Positions 51,158 through 61,441 of a stretch of 64,000 bases of DNA are shown one piece after another. The notes under the pieces are model-generated. The model was not told the DNA's origin. It made no database searches and was given only the letters and a program-made list of their open reading frames with translations. The translations under genes and the position numbers were made by a program. This DNA comes from Eubacterium sp. (GTDB lineage Bacteria; Bacillota; Clostridia; Lachnospirales; Lachnospiraceae): NCBI GenBank assembly GCA_022796875.1, contig JAAWJJ010000001.1, forward strand, positions 1 through 64,000, given 5' to 3'. Position 1 is the stretch's first letter; every line of letters begins with the position of its first letter.

Positions 51158-52592
51158 AACGAAGTCAAATCCGTTTTTACGGATATCCGTGCTGGTGGCC
51201 GCAGTTCTTTTGGTTACGGTTATGATTGCAATCGGCATGTTTTACTATGTTTTTGGAATCACCGAGCCGGAGGGATTGAGCCGTGCATCCTGGCCGTCTA
51301 TGTTTACAGATAATTTTTCGAGTTGGATGAAAAATGAGAACGGCAGGCTTGAAATAGAAGAAACAGGATTGAAACGGCTGGACGAATACGGCCTCTGGAT
51401 TCAGGTCGTTGACGAAACGGGACGGGAAGTTTTTTGCCGTAACAAGCCGGAAAACCGTAAAACGAGTTATTCCGCTTCCGAGCTGATATCGCTCCGTACC
51501 GATGCTTATGAACAGGGGACTACCGTTTTTGTAAGCAGCTATGAAGATTCCGGAAAAACATGGAGTTATCTGGTCGGCTTTCCTTATGCGATCGGGAAAT
51601 ATATGGTTTACTATAACGGAGAAAATGTGGAACGGCTGTTTCCTGTCTTTCGTACAGGGGTACTTTTTCTTTTGTGCGCAGTCATTCTGCTTGTCATCTG
51701 GTACGGATTCTGGCTGACCGGCCATCTGGGAAAAATTACGAAAGGGATTCGGGATATTTCGCAGCATGCCGGTATTTCTTTGCCCGAAAAAGGGGTGTTC
51801 CGTGAAATTTACGGCGCGCTGAACAAAATGGACGGGGAAGTCCGCCGCAGCGACCAGATGCAGCAGCGTACGGAACAGATGCGCCGGGAATGGATTGCAA
51901 ATATTACGCATGATTTGAAAACGCCGCTCTCACCAATTAAAGGTTATGCGGAACTGCTGGCAGAAAATCCGGTTCCGGATGCAAAAACCATACGGGAATA
52001 CGGAGAAATTATTTTAAAAAATGTCAGCTATACGGAAAAGCTGATGAATGATTTAAAACTGACGTATCAGCTTGATTCCGGTTCTATACCTTTTCGGATG
52101 CAAAAAGTATGTTCTGTGCGTTTTTTAAAAGAACTGGTCATTGATATTGTAAACGATCCTGCTTTTTGTGACCGTAACATAGAATTTGAGAGCGGCATAC
52201 AGGAGTTTGAAATTTTCCTTGATACAGATTTATTCCGCCGCGCCGTGAATAATCTGATAATTAACGCGCTCACGCATAACCCTCCCGAAACAAAAGTAAC
52301 CGTCAGTATGGATGTTTCTTTCCCGTATCACCGGAAAAACACGGCAGATGTTCTTGAAATCCGCATTTCGGATAACGGTACGGGAATGAGCGAAGAGGAA
52401 CAGTCGAAGCTTTTCAGTCGATATTACAGAGGTACGAATACAAAAGAAAAACCGGAGGGAAGCGGCCTGGGACTGGCGATTGCGAAACAGATTGTGACGC
52501 TTCATGGCGGCGATATTACGGCCAGGAGCAAACCGGGACAGGGGATGCAATTTACCATTCTTCTTCCGGTACAGAGCCCGGTTTCTGATTAA
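51147..52592 (+). CDS. sensor histidine kinase
   Basis: 481 residues. TM helices at about 11-32 and 165-190 bracket an extracytoplasmic sensor region. The DHp box ITHDLKTPLSPIKGYAE holds the phospho-His near 254, and the ATP domain has NNLIINALTHNP, DNGTGMSEEEQ and GSGLGLAIAKQI. A terminator follows, so the kinase and transporter have separate transcripts. Confidence 0.94.
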   Translation: MKNRTKSNPFLRISVLVAAVLLVTVMIAIGMFYYVFGITEPEGLSRASWPSMFTDNFSSWMKNENGRLEIEETGLKRLDEYGLWIQVVDETGREVFCRNKPENRKTSYSASELISLRTDAYEQGTTVFVSSYEDSGKTWSYLVGFPYAIGKYMVYYNGENVERLFPVFRTGVLFLLCAVILLVIWYGFWLTGHLGKITKGIRDISQHAGISLPEKGVFREIYGALNKMDGEVRRSDQMQQRTEQMRREWIANITHDLKTPLSPIKGYAELLAENPVPDAKTIREYGEIILKNVSYTEKLMNDLKLTYQLDSGSIPFRMQKVCSVRFLKELVIDIVNDPAFCDRNIEFESGIQEFEIFLDTDLFRRAVNNLIINALTHNPPETKVTVSMDVSFPYHRKNTADVLEIRISDNGTGMSEEEQSKLFSRYYRGTNTKEKPEGSGLGLAIAKQIVTLHGGDITARSKPGQGMQFTILLPVQSPVSD

Positions 52593-52626
52593 GATTAAAT
52601 TAAGATACGGAAAAGTAACGCCTAAG

Positions 52627-52665
52627 ACAGATGGTTTATGCTATAAGCATAGTCATCTGTTTTTG
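52627..52665 (+). terminator. rho-independent terminator after the histidine kinase
   Basis: ACAGATG (52627-52633) pairs with CATCTGT (52654-52660), with an inner stem ATGCT/AGCAT. TTTTTGTTTT follows. It lies 35 bp past the kinase stop and 30 bp before the ABC transporter start. Confidence 0.8.
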
Positions 52666-52694
52666 TTTTCTATAAAAAGGAACAGGAGGTTTTT

Positions 52695-53579
52695 ATGAAA
52701 TTACAGTTACAGAATTTAAGAAAGCAATACGGTACAAAATGCGCGGTAAACAAAGTCAATGCCACTTTGGCGCCGGGCGTATACGGCCTGCTCGGCGCGA
52801 ACGGCGCGGGAAAGACAACGCTGATGAGAATGATTTGCGGAATCCTGAAACCGACTTCCGGAAATATCCGGTTAAACGGGAAAACAATGGAGGAACTGGG
52901 AGAGAAGTATTATACTCATTTGGGGTATATGCCGCAGGATTTCGGTTTTTATCCCGATTTTACGGCCCGTGAATTTATGCTGTATATGGCGGCGGTAAAA
53001 GGCCTGAATGAAAGAAAGGCCAGGATGCGGACGGAGGAATTGCTTCATATGGTAAACCTGTCCAACGTGGCAGACAAAAAAATCAGGTCTTATTCCGGCG
53101 GCATGAAACAGCGTTTGGGAATCGCGCAGGCGGAATTAAACCATCCGTCCATTTTGATTCTGGATGAACCGACGGCTGGGCTGGATCCGAAAGAGAGGGT
53201 GCGTTTCCGCAATATTATTTCGGATTTTGCAAAAGAAAAAATAGTAATCCTGTCCACCCATATCGTTTCCGACGTTTCGTATATCGCCGATACGATTCTG
53301 ATGATGAAGCAGGGGCGCTTCCTTTTACAGGAGGACGCAGATACCGTTACAGACGGTATCCGGGGGAAAGTATGGGAACTTTTTGTGGATGAAAGGACCG
53401 CGGCGGAATACAGCAGAAATTTTTCCGTTGTAAATTTGCATCATGAAAACAATATGGTGCGGCTGCGTATGATAGAGGAAACGGCGCCGCGGGCAGACGC
53501 CAGAAACGTAGAGCCGAGCCTGGAAGATTTGTTTTTGTATTATTTTGGAGAAGAAACCGGGAAACAGGAGGATGTGTAA
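52695..53579 (+). CDS. ABC transporter ATP-binding protein
   Basis: 294 residues. Walker A GLLGANGAGKTTLMR (about 33-47), signature SYSGGMKQRLGIAQAE, Walker B SILILDEPTAGLDP and the H-loop STHIVSD are intact. With the next gene it forms an ABC-2 type exporter. AACAGGAGG precedes the start. Context beside a two-component system suggests peptide-antibiotic resistance or export, which is inference. Confidence 0.93.
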   Translation: MKLQLQNLRKQYGTKCAVNKVNATLAPGVYGLLGANGAGKTTLMRMICGILKPTSGNIRLNGKTMEELGEKYYTHLGYMPQDFGFYPDFTAREFMLYMAAVKGLNERKARMRTEELLHMVNLSNVADKKIRSYSGGMKQRLGIAQAELNHPSILILDEPTAGLDPKERVRFRNIISDFAKEKIVILSTHIVSDVSYIADTILMMKQGRFLLQEDADTVTDGIRGKVWELFVDERTAAEYSRNFSVVNLHHENNMVRLRMIEETAPRADARNVEPSLEDLFLYYFGEETGKQEDV

Positions 53580-53580
53580 T

Positions 53581-54807
53581 ATGTTGGTAAAATACGAATT
53601 TTTAAAAATACTGCGTAAAAAATCTACGTTAATTGTGATGGGAATCAGTTTGGTTTTAACGGGTTTTCTGTTCGGACTGCCGGTGATGCAATACCAGACC
53701 TGCAATCAGGACGGCGCTGTCAAAGGGGCGGCGGGGATCGCATATGAAAAAGAACAGTATGCGGAAATATCGGTTCCGTTGTCCGAAGAGTATGTCGCCG
53801 AAACGGTTCGGGAAGTACAGGAGCTTTTCAAAAATCCTGAAAATGTTGGATATGACGGGAATGAACGGTTTTTAATCGGAAACGCTTATTGGGACAGGAT
53901 TGCGCCGAGAGAAAAACTGCTAAGCCTGATTGCCAATACTTACAGAGATCCAAATGAAAGCGCAGGTTATAATGCGCTTCTGGAACTGGATATGACAAAT
54001 GGGGCAAACTTTTATCAGGCGATAGACAAAAAGAGGGAAATCCTGCTCCACGATCCGTCCCGCGCGTTATCCGAAGAGCAGACAGAGTATTGGAAAAGTA
54101 TGGCAGAAAAGGCGGATACTCCGCTGCAGTACGGATATTATGGGGGATGGGAAGTCATTATCAGCAGTTTTGAACTGCTCATGTTTGCAATATTGGCAAT
54201 CTGTATTGTGATTGCGCCGGTTTTTGCAGGCGAGTATCAGGCGGGGACGGACGCCGTGATTTTGTCTGCCAGATACGGAAAAACAAAGCTGATATCAGCC
54301 AAAATCGCCGCGTCATTTTTATTTGGAACGATTGCATTTATCGTTCATATTATAGTGGCGTTCGGACTGCCGCTTACGGCGTTTGGAACGGACGGCTGGG
54401 ATTTGCCGCTTTCGATTGCAAATACGATCATTCCTTATCCGTTTACTTTCCTGCAGGCGGTTCTTAGTAACATCGGAATTGTTTATCTGGTGCTGCTTGC
54501 CATGATCGGACTGTCGCTCCTGTTGTCTGCCGTGATGAAAACCCCATATCTGGTATTGATTGTGCTTGTTCCGATACTTTTTATTCCTATGTTTTTGACG
54601 CCGAACGGGATGGCAGGAGGATACAATCTGGCGTTGTTTTTGCTGCCGTACCGTTCGGCAATGCCGGAATTTGGTAAATACATTTCTTACCAGTTTGGAA
54701 GCCTGGTTTTGGATGTGCTAACGGTAAGGGCGATTCTTTACGCATGTATCTCCGTCATTTTGCTGCCGCTGGCGCGGGCAGGATTCCGGAAACATCAGGT
54801 TGTGTAA
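53581..54807 (+). CDS. ABC-2 type transporter permease
   Basis: 408 residues from ATG 53581 (GGAGG upstream; one base after the ATPase stop). A first TM helix (LIVMGISLVLTGFLFGLPV) is followed by an extracytoplasmic segment of about 160 residues and five to six C-terminal helices, the ABC-2 exporter layout. It pairs with the preceding ATPase. It ends 71 bp from a convergent gene; the gap holds a 23-bp direct repeat (TTTCCGGCGATTGCTGCGTA and a variant) but no clear terminator. Confidence 0.87.
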   Translation: MLVKYEFLKILRKKSTLIVMGISLVLTGFLFGLPVMQYQTCNQDGAVKGAAGIAYEKEQYAEISVPLSEEYVAETVREVQELFKNPENVGYDGNERFLIGNAYWDRIAPREKLLSLIANTYRDPNESAGYNALLELDMTNGANFYQAIDKKREILLHDPSRALSEEQTEYWKSMAEKADTPLQYGYYGGWEVIISSFELLMFAILAICIVIAPVFAGEYQAGTDAVILSARYGKTKLISAKIAASFLFGTIAFIVHIIVAFGLPLTAFGTDGWDLPLSIANTIIPYPFTFLQAVLSNIGIVYLVLLAMIGLSLLLSAVMKTPYLVLIVLVPILFIPMFLTPNGMAGGYNLALFLLPYRSAMPEFGKYISYQFGSLVLDVLTVRAILYACISVILLPLARAGFRKHQVV

Positions 54808-54878
54808 TATTTCCGGCGATTGCTGCGTAGTATTTCCGACGATTGCTGCGTGGCAGTTCCGGCTGTTTATGTGAGTGT

Positions 54879-57359
54879 TTATTCTGTAGTTTCGATACAT
54901 TCCACGATATTCATTTTGGCAATAGAGCGTAAAGGAACAGCCGTTGCCAGCAGGCAGGCGGCGATGGAAATTACCGCGGCTTCCAGAATCGGCAGGTAAG
55001 GGATGGCGGTCAACTGCAATCGGTCTGTTGTTGCGGCATTTATGAACACGGTGCAGACATATCCCAATACGCTTCCGATTACAGCCGCGAATATTCCGTA
55101 GTAAGCCCCTTCCCACAAAAAGGTCCGATACAGGCTGCCGGCGCTCATGCCGATCGCGCGCTGCATACCGATTTCGGATACGCGGGTATGGATATTGCTG
55201 TAAACGGTATTGATAATGTTTAATATCCCAATCAGTCCGATAAAGAGGATCAGTCCCCAGCATAGCAGGCGGATTTGTTCGAAACTTTCTTCTAACTGGG
55301 CGTTGGTCTGCTGATAAGAAAGCCAGTGGCTGCCGGAATTTTCTTTGCACCAACGCTCCAGCCATGATTCAAACTGTTCCGGATCGGCGTTTTGGTTCAA
55401 AGTCGGATAAACTTCCGAATAACGTCCGTTTTCGGTCAGCATGTCGTGCGTTTGGTCGTTTACGATGATCTGGATGCCGTTTAAAAAGCCGTCGTTATTA
55501 ATGGTAACGGCATTGTCAGAAATGGCTATCACACGCAGTTTGTGCCCGTTTACAGTGATCTCATCGCCATATTCCAATGTTGTGGCTTCTACGTCCTGTC
55601 CCTCATAAGTGAAAGGAATCGGATTTTTTACAATACAGGCCGCACCGGACAGCAGATCGGTTTTATCCTGTTCGGACAGTTCGCTGATATAAGACGTCAG
55701 GCGGTCGTCGTCTGTGGAAGCGATCTGGAAAGATTCCCATGACTGCAATTTGAAATCCAGCGCGACAGCAAGATTCCCGTTTTCATCCTGTGAATAGATG
55801 GATAATTTTGCCGTTGAAAGATGTTCCACCGCTTCCTGTCCTCGGATTTGCTCCACGCTGTCCGGGTCGATTCCCTCCGTTTCATTGGTAATCGCATAGC
55901 TGCCTAAATTCATATCTTTTACTTGGCTGCCGGTATCCAGAATTGCGGTAAAACTCTGCAAAGCTACAAAAATGGTGATGCTCATAACGAGCGAAATAAT
56001 AGTAACGGCGGTTCTTTTACGTCCCCGTTTTAAGTTCAGCCTTGCATACCAGGCTTCAAAACTGCGGATCGTCCTTATCTTTCTGCCGCGCCGTTTTATT
56101 TTCGTCTGCTGCCCGGACATCGCAATCGTCGGGGAAACGTGCGAGGCATATCGTGCCGCCGGAAAAGCCGCCAGCAGAGCAAACAGCAAAGTTACTGCAA
56201 CGCTTACAACATAAGGGTAAATACGGTTGGAACCGGTGCCGTGGATCATAGAATGAAGCTCGGCGGTACTGTTTGCCAGAAACAGGTCGGGATTCAATAC
56301 GCTTGTCGCCGCGATCAAAATTCCTTTGGCGGATAGCGTGCCGATTAACAGGCCGATCGGAATACCGATACCGCATAAAATCAAAAGCTGCAGGGAAACA
56401 AGGCGGTAAATCTGTCCCCGTGTGCCGCCGATTGCGCGCAGCGTGCCGTATTCCCGAATACGTTTGGCGACGGATATTTTCAAAATGTTGTAGATGACCA
56501 GTCCCGCGGCAAACAGAACAAGCGCTCCGACCATAACGCAGGCAAACGTCATAAAAGAAAACCCTGTATCCGTACCGGAATTTCCGGCTTCGTCATAAGG
56601 AATCCCCAGGGCGTCCAGTAAAATCCAGTTGTATTGGATGTACGATTCTTCCAGGCCGAGGCTGTCTGCGAGTTCATGGACGATATTTTGAAACTGTACG
56701 GTATCTTTTGTTTTGAAATCGACCGAATAAAGCAGATATTCCTGCGGCAGTAAAGCGGAGGCGGTTCCCGCGCCTGCCACGGCTTCCAGAGTTCCCGTAG
56801 AATAGCCGATATAATTGCTTTCCAGTATGCCGCAGACCGTAAATTCGGCAGAGTACGAATATGCAGGAATCGTTCCGTTCATAAGGGATATTTCTGCTTG
56901 CATCTTAATTTTGCTGCCTATACGGATATCTTTGCCGAAATACGGCAGGGCGTTTTCCGGCAGCGCGATTTCAAACGGGGAAGCAGGCAGACGGCCGTCC
57001 TTTATTTTGCTGACCGAGGGATAGGCGTCCAGCGCTTCGTCCAGATATTCCCGCAGATACAAAGTCAGGCTGCTGCTGTCGAGTTCGGTGTTTCCGACGT
57101 TAATGATACTGCCTACATCATACAGTCGGAGATCGCTGATTAACTGCTTCATCTGTTCTGAATCGAGTTGGTGGAAAGTGGCATAACGGTCGCCGTTTAA
57201 CGACGCGGCCTGTTCGGTTCTCATTGCCTGCAAAACGCCGAGCGATTGCCCGAGGGCAGTCGTCATAATACCGGAAAGGATCACAGCAATTAGAATCAGG
57301 GCGGCCATTATTTTTTGCGCCTTTAATTCTCTGAGGGCAAACGACAAATAAGATTTCAT
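54879..57359 (-). CDS. FtsX/MacB-like ABC transporter permease
   Basis: 826 residues: an N-terminal TM helix, a long extracytoplasmic domain, three TM helices in the middle (about 265-385), a second long extracytoplasmic domain, and three C-terminal TM helices. This is a duplicated FtsX arrangement typical of antimicrobial-peptide or lipoprotein transporters of Firmicutes. It overlaps the ATPase gene by one base (TAATG) and belongs to a regulator-kinase-ATPase-permease operon. Confidence 0.9.
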   Translation of the reverse strand: MKSYLSFALRELKAQKIMAALILIAVILSGIMTTALGQSLGVLQAMRTEQAASLNGDRYATFHQLDSEQMKQLISDLRLYDVGSIINVGNTELDSSSLTLYLREYLDEALDAYPSVSKIKDGRLPASPFEIALPENALPYFGKDIRIGSKIKMQAEISLMNGTIPAYSYSAEFTVCGILESNYIGYSTGTLEAVAGAGTASALLPQEYLLYSVDFKTKDTVQFQNIVHELADSLGLEESYIQYNWILLDALGIPYDEAGNSGTDTGFSFMTFACVMVGALVLFAAGLVIYNILKISVAKRIREYGTLRAIGGTRGQIYRLVSLQLLILCGIGIPIGLLIGTLSAKGILIAATSVLNPDLFLANSTAELHSMIHGTGSNRIYPYVVSVAVTLLFALLAAFPAARYASHVSPTIAMSGQQTKIKRRGRKIRTIRSFEAWYARLNLKRGRKRTAVTIISLVMSITIFVALQSFTAILDTGSQVKDMNLGSYAITNETEGIDPDSVEQIRGQEAVEHLSTAKLSIYSQDENGNLAVALDFKLQSWESFQIASTDDDRLTSYISELSEQDKTDLLSGAACIVKNPIPFTYEGQDVEATTLEYGDEITVNGHKLRVIAISDNAVTINNDGFLNGIQIIVNDQTHDMLTENGRYSEVYPTLNQNADPEQFESWLERWCKENSGSHWLSYQQTNAQLEESFEQIRLLCWGLILFIGLIGILNIINTVYSNIHTRVSEIGMQRAIGMSAGSLYRTFLWEGAYYGIFAAVIGSVLGYVCTVFINAATTDRLQLTAIPYLPILEAAVISIAACLLATAVPLRSIAKMNIVECIETTE

Positions 57360-58030
57360 TATGCATCCACCTCCGAAAGTTTTCCGTCAATAATCGTAAA
57401 ATGACGGTCGGCTATTTTGGCAATATGAGAATCATGGGTAATCATCACAAGCGTTATATTCATTTTTTTCCGAATATTGCAAAGCAGATCCATGACCTCG
57501 CCGCTGCTTTTGCTGTCGAGATTTCCGGTTGGTTCGTCGGCGAAGATGATGTCAGGCTTTGCAATCAGCGCCCGTGCGATCGCCACACGCTGCTGCTGAC
57601 CGCCGGAAAGTTCGTGGGGCAGATGCGAAAGGCGGTTTCCAAGTCCCAGAAAAGCCGCCAGTTCCTGTAAATACGGTTCGTCGACTCCTTTTTTGTCTAA
57701 AAGCAATGGCATAATGATGTTTTCGCGCGCCGTCAAAACGGGCAGCAGGTTAAACTGCTGAAAAATAAAGCCGATCTTCTGGCGGCGGAAAGCCGACAGT
57801 GTTTTATCGTTTCCGTTGTGAATGTCAGTACCGCCGTAAAGCACGCTGCCGGACGACGGTTGGTCCAGTCCGCTGACGATATGCAGCAGCGTGCTCTTTC
57901 CGCTGCCGGACGGTCCCATGACGGAAATGAAATCACCCGTGGATATCGTCATGAAAACATGGTTTAAAGCAACTACCTGGTTTTCGTTTGTTCCGTAATT
58001 TTTTGAAACGTCATTTACTTGAATTTCCAT
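57359..58030 (-). CDS. ABC transporter ATP-binding protein (LolD/MacB type)
   Basis: 223 residues from ATG 58030 (AAGGAGA upstream; an ATG at 58051 overlaps that site). Walker A VMGPSGSGKSTLLHIV, signature LSGGQQQRVAIARAL and Walker B IIFADEPTGNLD are complete. It energises the FtsX-like permease encoded next. Upstream, 58060-58095 carries a 16-bp direct repeat (GTGAAAACTGATTCGC twice), and a TATAAT-like box serves this strand. Confidence 0.94.
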   Translation of the reverse strand: MEIQVNDVSKNYGTNENQVVALNHVFMTISTGDFISVMGPSGSGKSTLLHIVSGLDQPSSGSVLYGGTDIHNGNDKTLSAFRRQKIGFIFQQFNLLPVLTARENIIMPLLLDKKGVDEPYLQELAAFLGLGNRLSHLPHELSGGQQQRVAIARALIAKPDIIFADEPTGNLDSKSSGEVMDLLCNIRKKMNITLVMITHDSHIAKIADRHFTIIDGKLSEVDA

Positions 58031-58151
58031 AAAAAAACTCTCCTTATTCATTGTGAAAACTGATTCGCTGTGAAAACTGATTCGCTGCGATAAGAAGAGT
58101 ATAATAGGGAAATCTCAAAAATCCCTCAAGATTATTAAATTTATAAAATAA

Positions 58152-59288
58152 TTAAATGGTAACAGCAGCAGAAACGGTAGCGCCGATTTTGTTATTTCTG
58201 ACAGAAATGCCGCCGCCGTGTTTCTCACAAAGAAGACTGCAGATATATAAGCCGATGCCAAAATGTTCCGCGTCTTCTTTTCCTTTCTGAAACGGCTGTA
58301 TGCCGTTTTGGATCAGCGTGGTCGGAAAACCGCAGCCGTCGTCCGTTACAGACAGTTCCAGCCTGCCGCCTGTTACAGAGCAGGTAACGGAAATATTCTG
58401 TTCTGCAAACCGGAGTGCGTTGGAAATGAGGTTTTCTGCAATCTGGAACAGAATGGATTTGTCGATGAAAACAGGTTTCGGGTAGCCGGATGCACAAAAA
58501 TTAAGATGTTTTCCGCTGTTTTCCCCCAAAAGATATATCGTATGTTCCAGTTCCGAAACAAGCGCATCCCATGGGATACATTCCTGTTCCACAGGGATGT
58601 CTTCCAGTTTTTGGATGCTGCTCATGATTTCTATATAACGTTCCATCCTGCCGGTGTAATGCTCTATGAGGGACAGATGGCCGGCAATCTGTCCCGGGTT
58701 TACGGTTTTGTTCTCGACGCTTTTTTTGGCCAGTTTTACGGAGCCTTTTAAAACAGTGACAGGATTTCGAAGATTATGGGAAAAGGCAGCGTTTAAACGT
58801 TTGCGTTCCTCTGCCTGCCGCCACAGTTTGCGGTTGTTTTCCAGCAAGGTTTTGCGCATGATTTCAAAAGCGGTGCAAAGCTGCCCAAGTTCGTCCCGCG
58901 ATTTTGTTTCTATCGTAAAATCGAGGTCGTTTCCTATAATGCGGGAGGCGCCTGATGCAAGCACTGCTAACGGTTCTTTGAGTTTTAAGCGGTAGAACAT
59001 GGAGGCAGTCGAAAACAATGCAAGGATATAGATCAGTATCGGCAGTATGATCTGTATGATGGAAATGATTTCAGCAGCGGCGATAACCTGATTTGCCGTT
59101 TCCGGCGCTCGGGTGATGGAAACGGAACCAGAATGGATATAGGCCGTAGTTCCGTCCGTGGCAACCTGTGACAGCAGTACCGTACATCCCCAAATGGAAA
59201 GAAGAGATAAAATCAGGGCGGTTGTAATGTTGATGCATACGATGGTTAACAGGGCCTTTTTTAAATTCATTTGTCGGATCCGTTCCAT
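58152..59288 (-). CDS. sensor histidine kinase
   Basis: 378 residues with TM helices at about 12-40 and 70-95 and an intervening short sensor loop. HAMP-like sequence precedes DHp box FSHNLRNPVTVLKGS (His near 171, with Asn where most kinases have Asp or Glu). The ATP domain has ENLISNALRFAE, DDGCGFP and FGIGLYIC. The start overlaps the response-regulator gene by 22 bp; ATG 59270 is an alternative. Confidence 0.92.
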   Translation of the reverse strand: MERIRQMNLKKALLTIVCINITTALILSLLSIWGCTVLLSQVATDGTTAYIHSGSVSITRAPETANQVIAAAEIISIIQIILPILIYILALFSTASMFYRLKLKEPLAVLASGASRIIGNDLDFTIETKSRDELGQLCTAFEIMRKTLLENNRKLWRQAEERKRLNAAFSHNLRNPVTVLKGSVKLAKKSVENKTVNPGQIAGHLSLIEHYTGRMERYIEIMSSIQKLEDIPVEQECIPWDALVSELEHTIYLLGENSGKHLNFCASGYPKPVFIDKSILFQIAENLISNALRFAEQNISVTCSVTGGRLELSVTDDGCGFPTTLIQNGIQPFQKGKEDAEHFGIGLYICSLLCEKHGGGISVRNNKIGATVSAAVTI

Positions 59289-59950
59289 TTATAGCCTACC
59301 CCCCAAACTGTTTCAATGTAGCCGTGCGTAGTGACGGCAGCAAACTTGCTTCGTATTTTACGGATGTGTTCCATAATGGTATCGCTGTTCCCGTTGCCCT
59401 CCAGCCCCCAGACTTTTTCATAAATGCGTTCCCGGTCAAATACCTGTCCGGCATGGGCCGAAAGCAATGCGACAATGTCAAATTCTTTTTTGGATAACAC
59501 GACCGGTTTCTGATGGACAGCGATCTCCCTTTTGGTGTAGTCGATGACCATATCGCCGAAAAAGCGCAGGCTGGACTGTCCCTGTTTTCGGTTTTCCCGC
59601 CGTAAATGGGCGGCGACTCTGGCGCCCAGCTCGTCAAGGTCAAAAGGTTTCACGATATAATCGTCTGCGCCGACGGAAAATCCTTTGATTTTGTCGGCTG
59701 TTTCCACCCGTGCCGTAAGAAAGAGAATCGGGCAGGTAATATGTTCGCGGATGTTCTGGCAGACGGTCAGTCCGTCCAGATCCGGCATATTGATGTCGAG
59801 CAGAACAATGTCGGGCGACGGCGTCAGGTACTTCATGGCGTCTGTTCCGCTGCAGGCGGCGATTACACGGTAGCCTGCAGCTTCAAAATAGTTTTGTACG
59901 ACGGCGACAATACCGGGTTCGTCGTCAACGATCAGAATTTTTGGGTTCAT
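59267..59950 (-). CDS. OmpR-family response regulator
   Basis: 227 residues. Receiver with DDEPG and Asp52 (IVLLDINMPDLDG); winged helix with LSKKEFDIVALLSAHAGQVF and IMEHIRKIRSKFAA. It starts a regulator-kinase-ABC operon that converges on the one beginning at 50453. It is followed on the minus strand by its kinase. Confidence 0.94.
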   Translation of the reverse strand: MNPKILIVDDEPGIVAVVQNYFEAAGYRVIAACSGTDAMKYLTPSPDIVLLDINMPDLDGLTVCQNIREHITCPILFLTARVETADKIKGFSVGADDYIVKPFDLDELGARVAAHLRRENRKQGQSSLRFFGDMVIDYTKREIAVHQKPVVLSKKEFDIVALLSAHAGQVFDRERIYEKVWGLEGNGNSDTIMEHIRKIRSKFAAVTTHGYIETVWGVGYKWNGSDK

Positions 59951-60098
59951 GTAAAGATACCTCCGTATTTTCAGAAGTGTCAGTGAATTTGTGGGATATT
60001 CTGCATTTTTTAATGAATATTATTATACAGTTCTGTTGATAGCCGGCTTTTCTTTTCCGGTTTTTTCCGGGAATTCTCTTTCATTCATCAGATGCCGC

Positions 60099-60983
60099 TT
60101 ACGTTTCCCGGAATAAAACGTCTATATATTCCGGAACGCCGACGGACAGGTTTCCTTTTTTCCACATTGCGCCGATTTTTAGGACTGGGTTACAGTCTTC
60201 TATTTTCCGGAAAACGGCGGTTGTCGTATGTTTTCCGATATTGGTCGGCAGGGTGGATACGGCCATATCCGCTTCCACCATGATCAGCGCGGTTTCGATA
60301 TGGGAATATTCGCAGACGATATTTTCCTGAATCGGACTGCCGTCGACATACTGTTTGATCATCCGGGCATAAGACGGATACTGTTCCGGGCTTGGGAGGA
60401 TGATTGGATAACGCAGTAAATCGTCCAGATAAATTTTTTCATGCTCCGTTAAAGGGTGGTCTTTGGGAATGACTGCGCTGATGCCGTCCTCATAAAGCTG
60501 TTTAAATATCGTATCCGGAGGCAGAAATGAATTTGGAAATACAATCGACAGGGCAACGTCTACAAGATTATTTTTAAACGCATGGTTCAAATCGCCGACC
60601 TGCAGGCTGTCAAGGGATATTTTCATATTTGGATACAATTTCTGGTAGTTTTTAATGCTGGCCGTCAGCAGATCGCGTACCGCAGAATCCAGAAAGCCGA
60701 TATGAAGCTGGCCGGAGATTTCATTTTTCCCGCGTTGTAAAAGCGTCAGTGCCTCGTCATATTCGCGGATTATATTTTTTGCTTTCGGCAGGAAATCCTG
60801 GCCGACCTGCGTTAGCCGTACGCCCTGTTTGGTGCGGACAAAAAGCTGAACGTCCAGTTCCTGTTCCATACTGCTGATATGTTTGGACAGAGTGGATTGT
60901 CCGATATACATGCGTTCCGCCGTTTTTTTAAAATTTAACGTATAAGCCAGATCCGCAAATTCCCGTAAAATCTGAATATCCAT
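60099..60983 (-). CDS. LysR family transcriptional regulator
   Basis: 294 residues from ATG 60983 (AAGGGGG upstream); the frame is open to 61133 without a good start. MDIQILREFADLAYTLNFKK and MYIGQSTLSKHISSMEQELD form the winged helix. It is divergent from the flavoprotein operon at 61442-64000 and probably controls it. Confidence 0.9.
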   Translation of the reverse strand: MDIQILREFADLAYTLNFKKTAERMYIGQSTLSKHISSMEQELDVQLFVRTKQGVRLTQVGQDFLPKAKNIIREYDEALTLLQRGKNEISGQLHIGFLDSAVRDLLTASIKNYQKLYPNMKISLDSLQVGDLNHAFKNNLVDVALSIVFPNSFLPPDTIFKQLYEDGISAVIPKDHPLTEHEKIYLDDLLRYPIILPSPEQYPSYARMIKQYVDGSPIQENIVCEYSHIETALIMVEADMAVSTLPTNIGKHTTTAVFRKIEDCNPVLKIGAMWKKGNLSVGVPEYIDVLFRET

Positions 60984-61022
60984 ACATTTCCCCCTTAAAT
61001 ATTTCCCCCTTAAACATTTCCT
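60984..61022. repeat. triplicated ribosome-site sequence
   Basis: CATTTCCCCCTTAAATATTTCCCCCTTAAACATTTCCTCC contains three 15-bp copies, each carrying a GGGG-type Shine-Dalgarno word on the minus strand before the LysR start. The 61023-61441 gap beyond it shows no gene; it contains small palindromes such as GCCGCAT/ATGCGGC but no clear promoter. Confidence 0.7.
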
Positions 61023-61441
61023 CCTGGAACAGCCGTATTGTATTTTTACAAAGCGTTTTTCCTGTGACCGGCGTTTGTTCGGTAAAAAATTCGTAACAGT
61101 TCCACTCATCACCATCATTATGTGCTCATTCATGCAAGCACAAGGTGAATTGCCCTATGCGGCAAGAGAAAGTGGCCTGGGCCATGATTCGCCCATAAAT
61201 TTAGCGATGGCTGAACTGATATAAAAATTTCTTTTTCTTAATTATAAAAATTATAGTTCTTCCTGTAAAGATTTATTTCTGCGGCTATGTGGATTTCCAA
61301 AATAGAATCAGTGATTTCCAAACCGTGCACACACTTCATAGCGGACGCATGGTAAGTTATATTCAGAATTTAAGTATTAAATATCCACGCAGGCACAGCC
61401 GTCCGGTTTGTTGTTTGCGAAAATAAAAGGAGGTGGCATGT

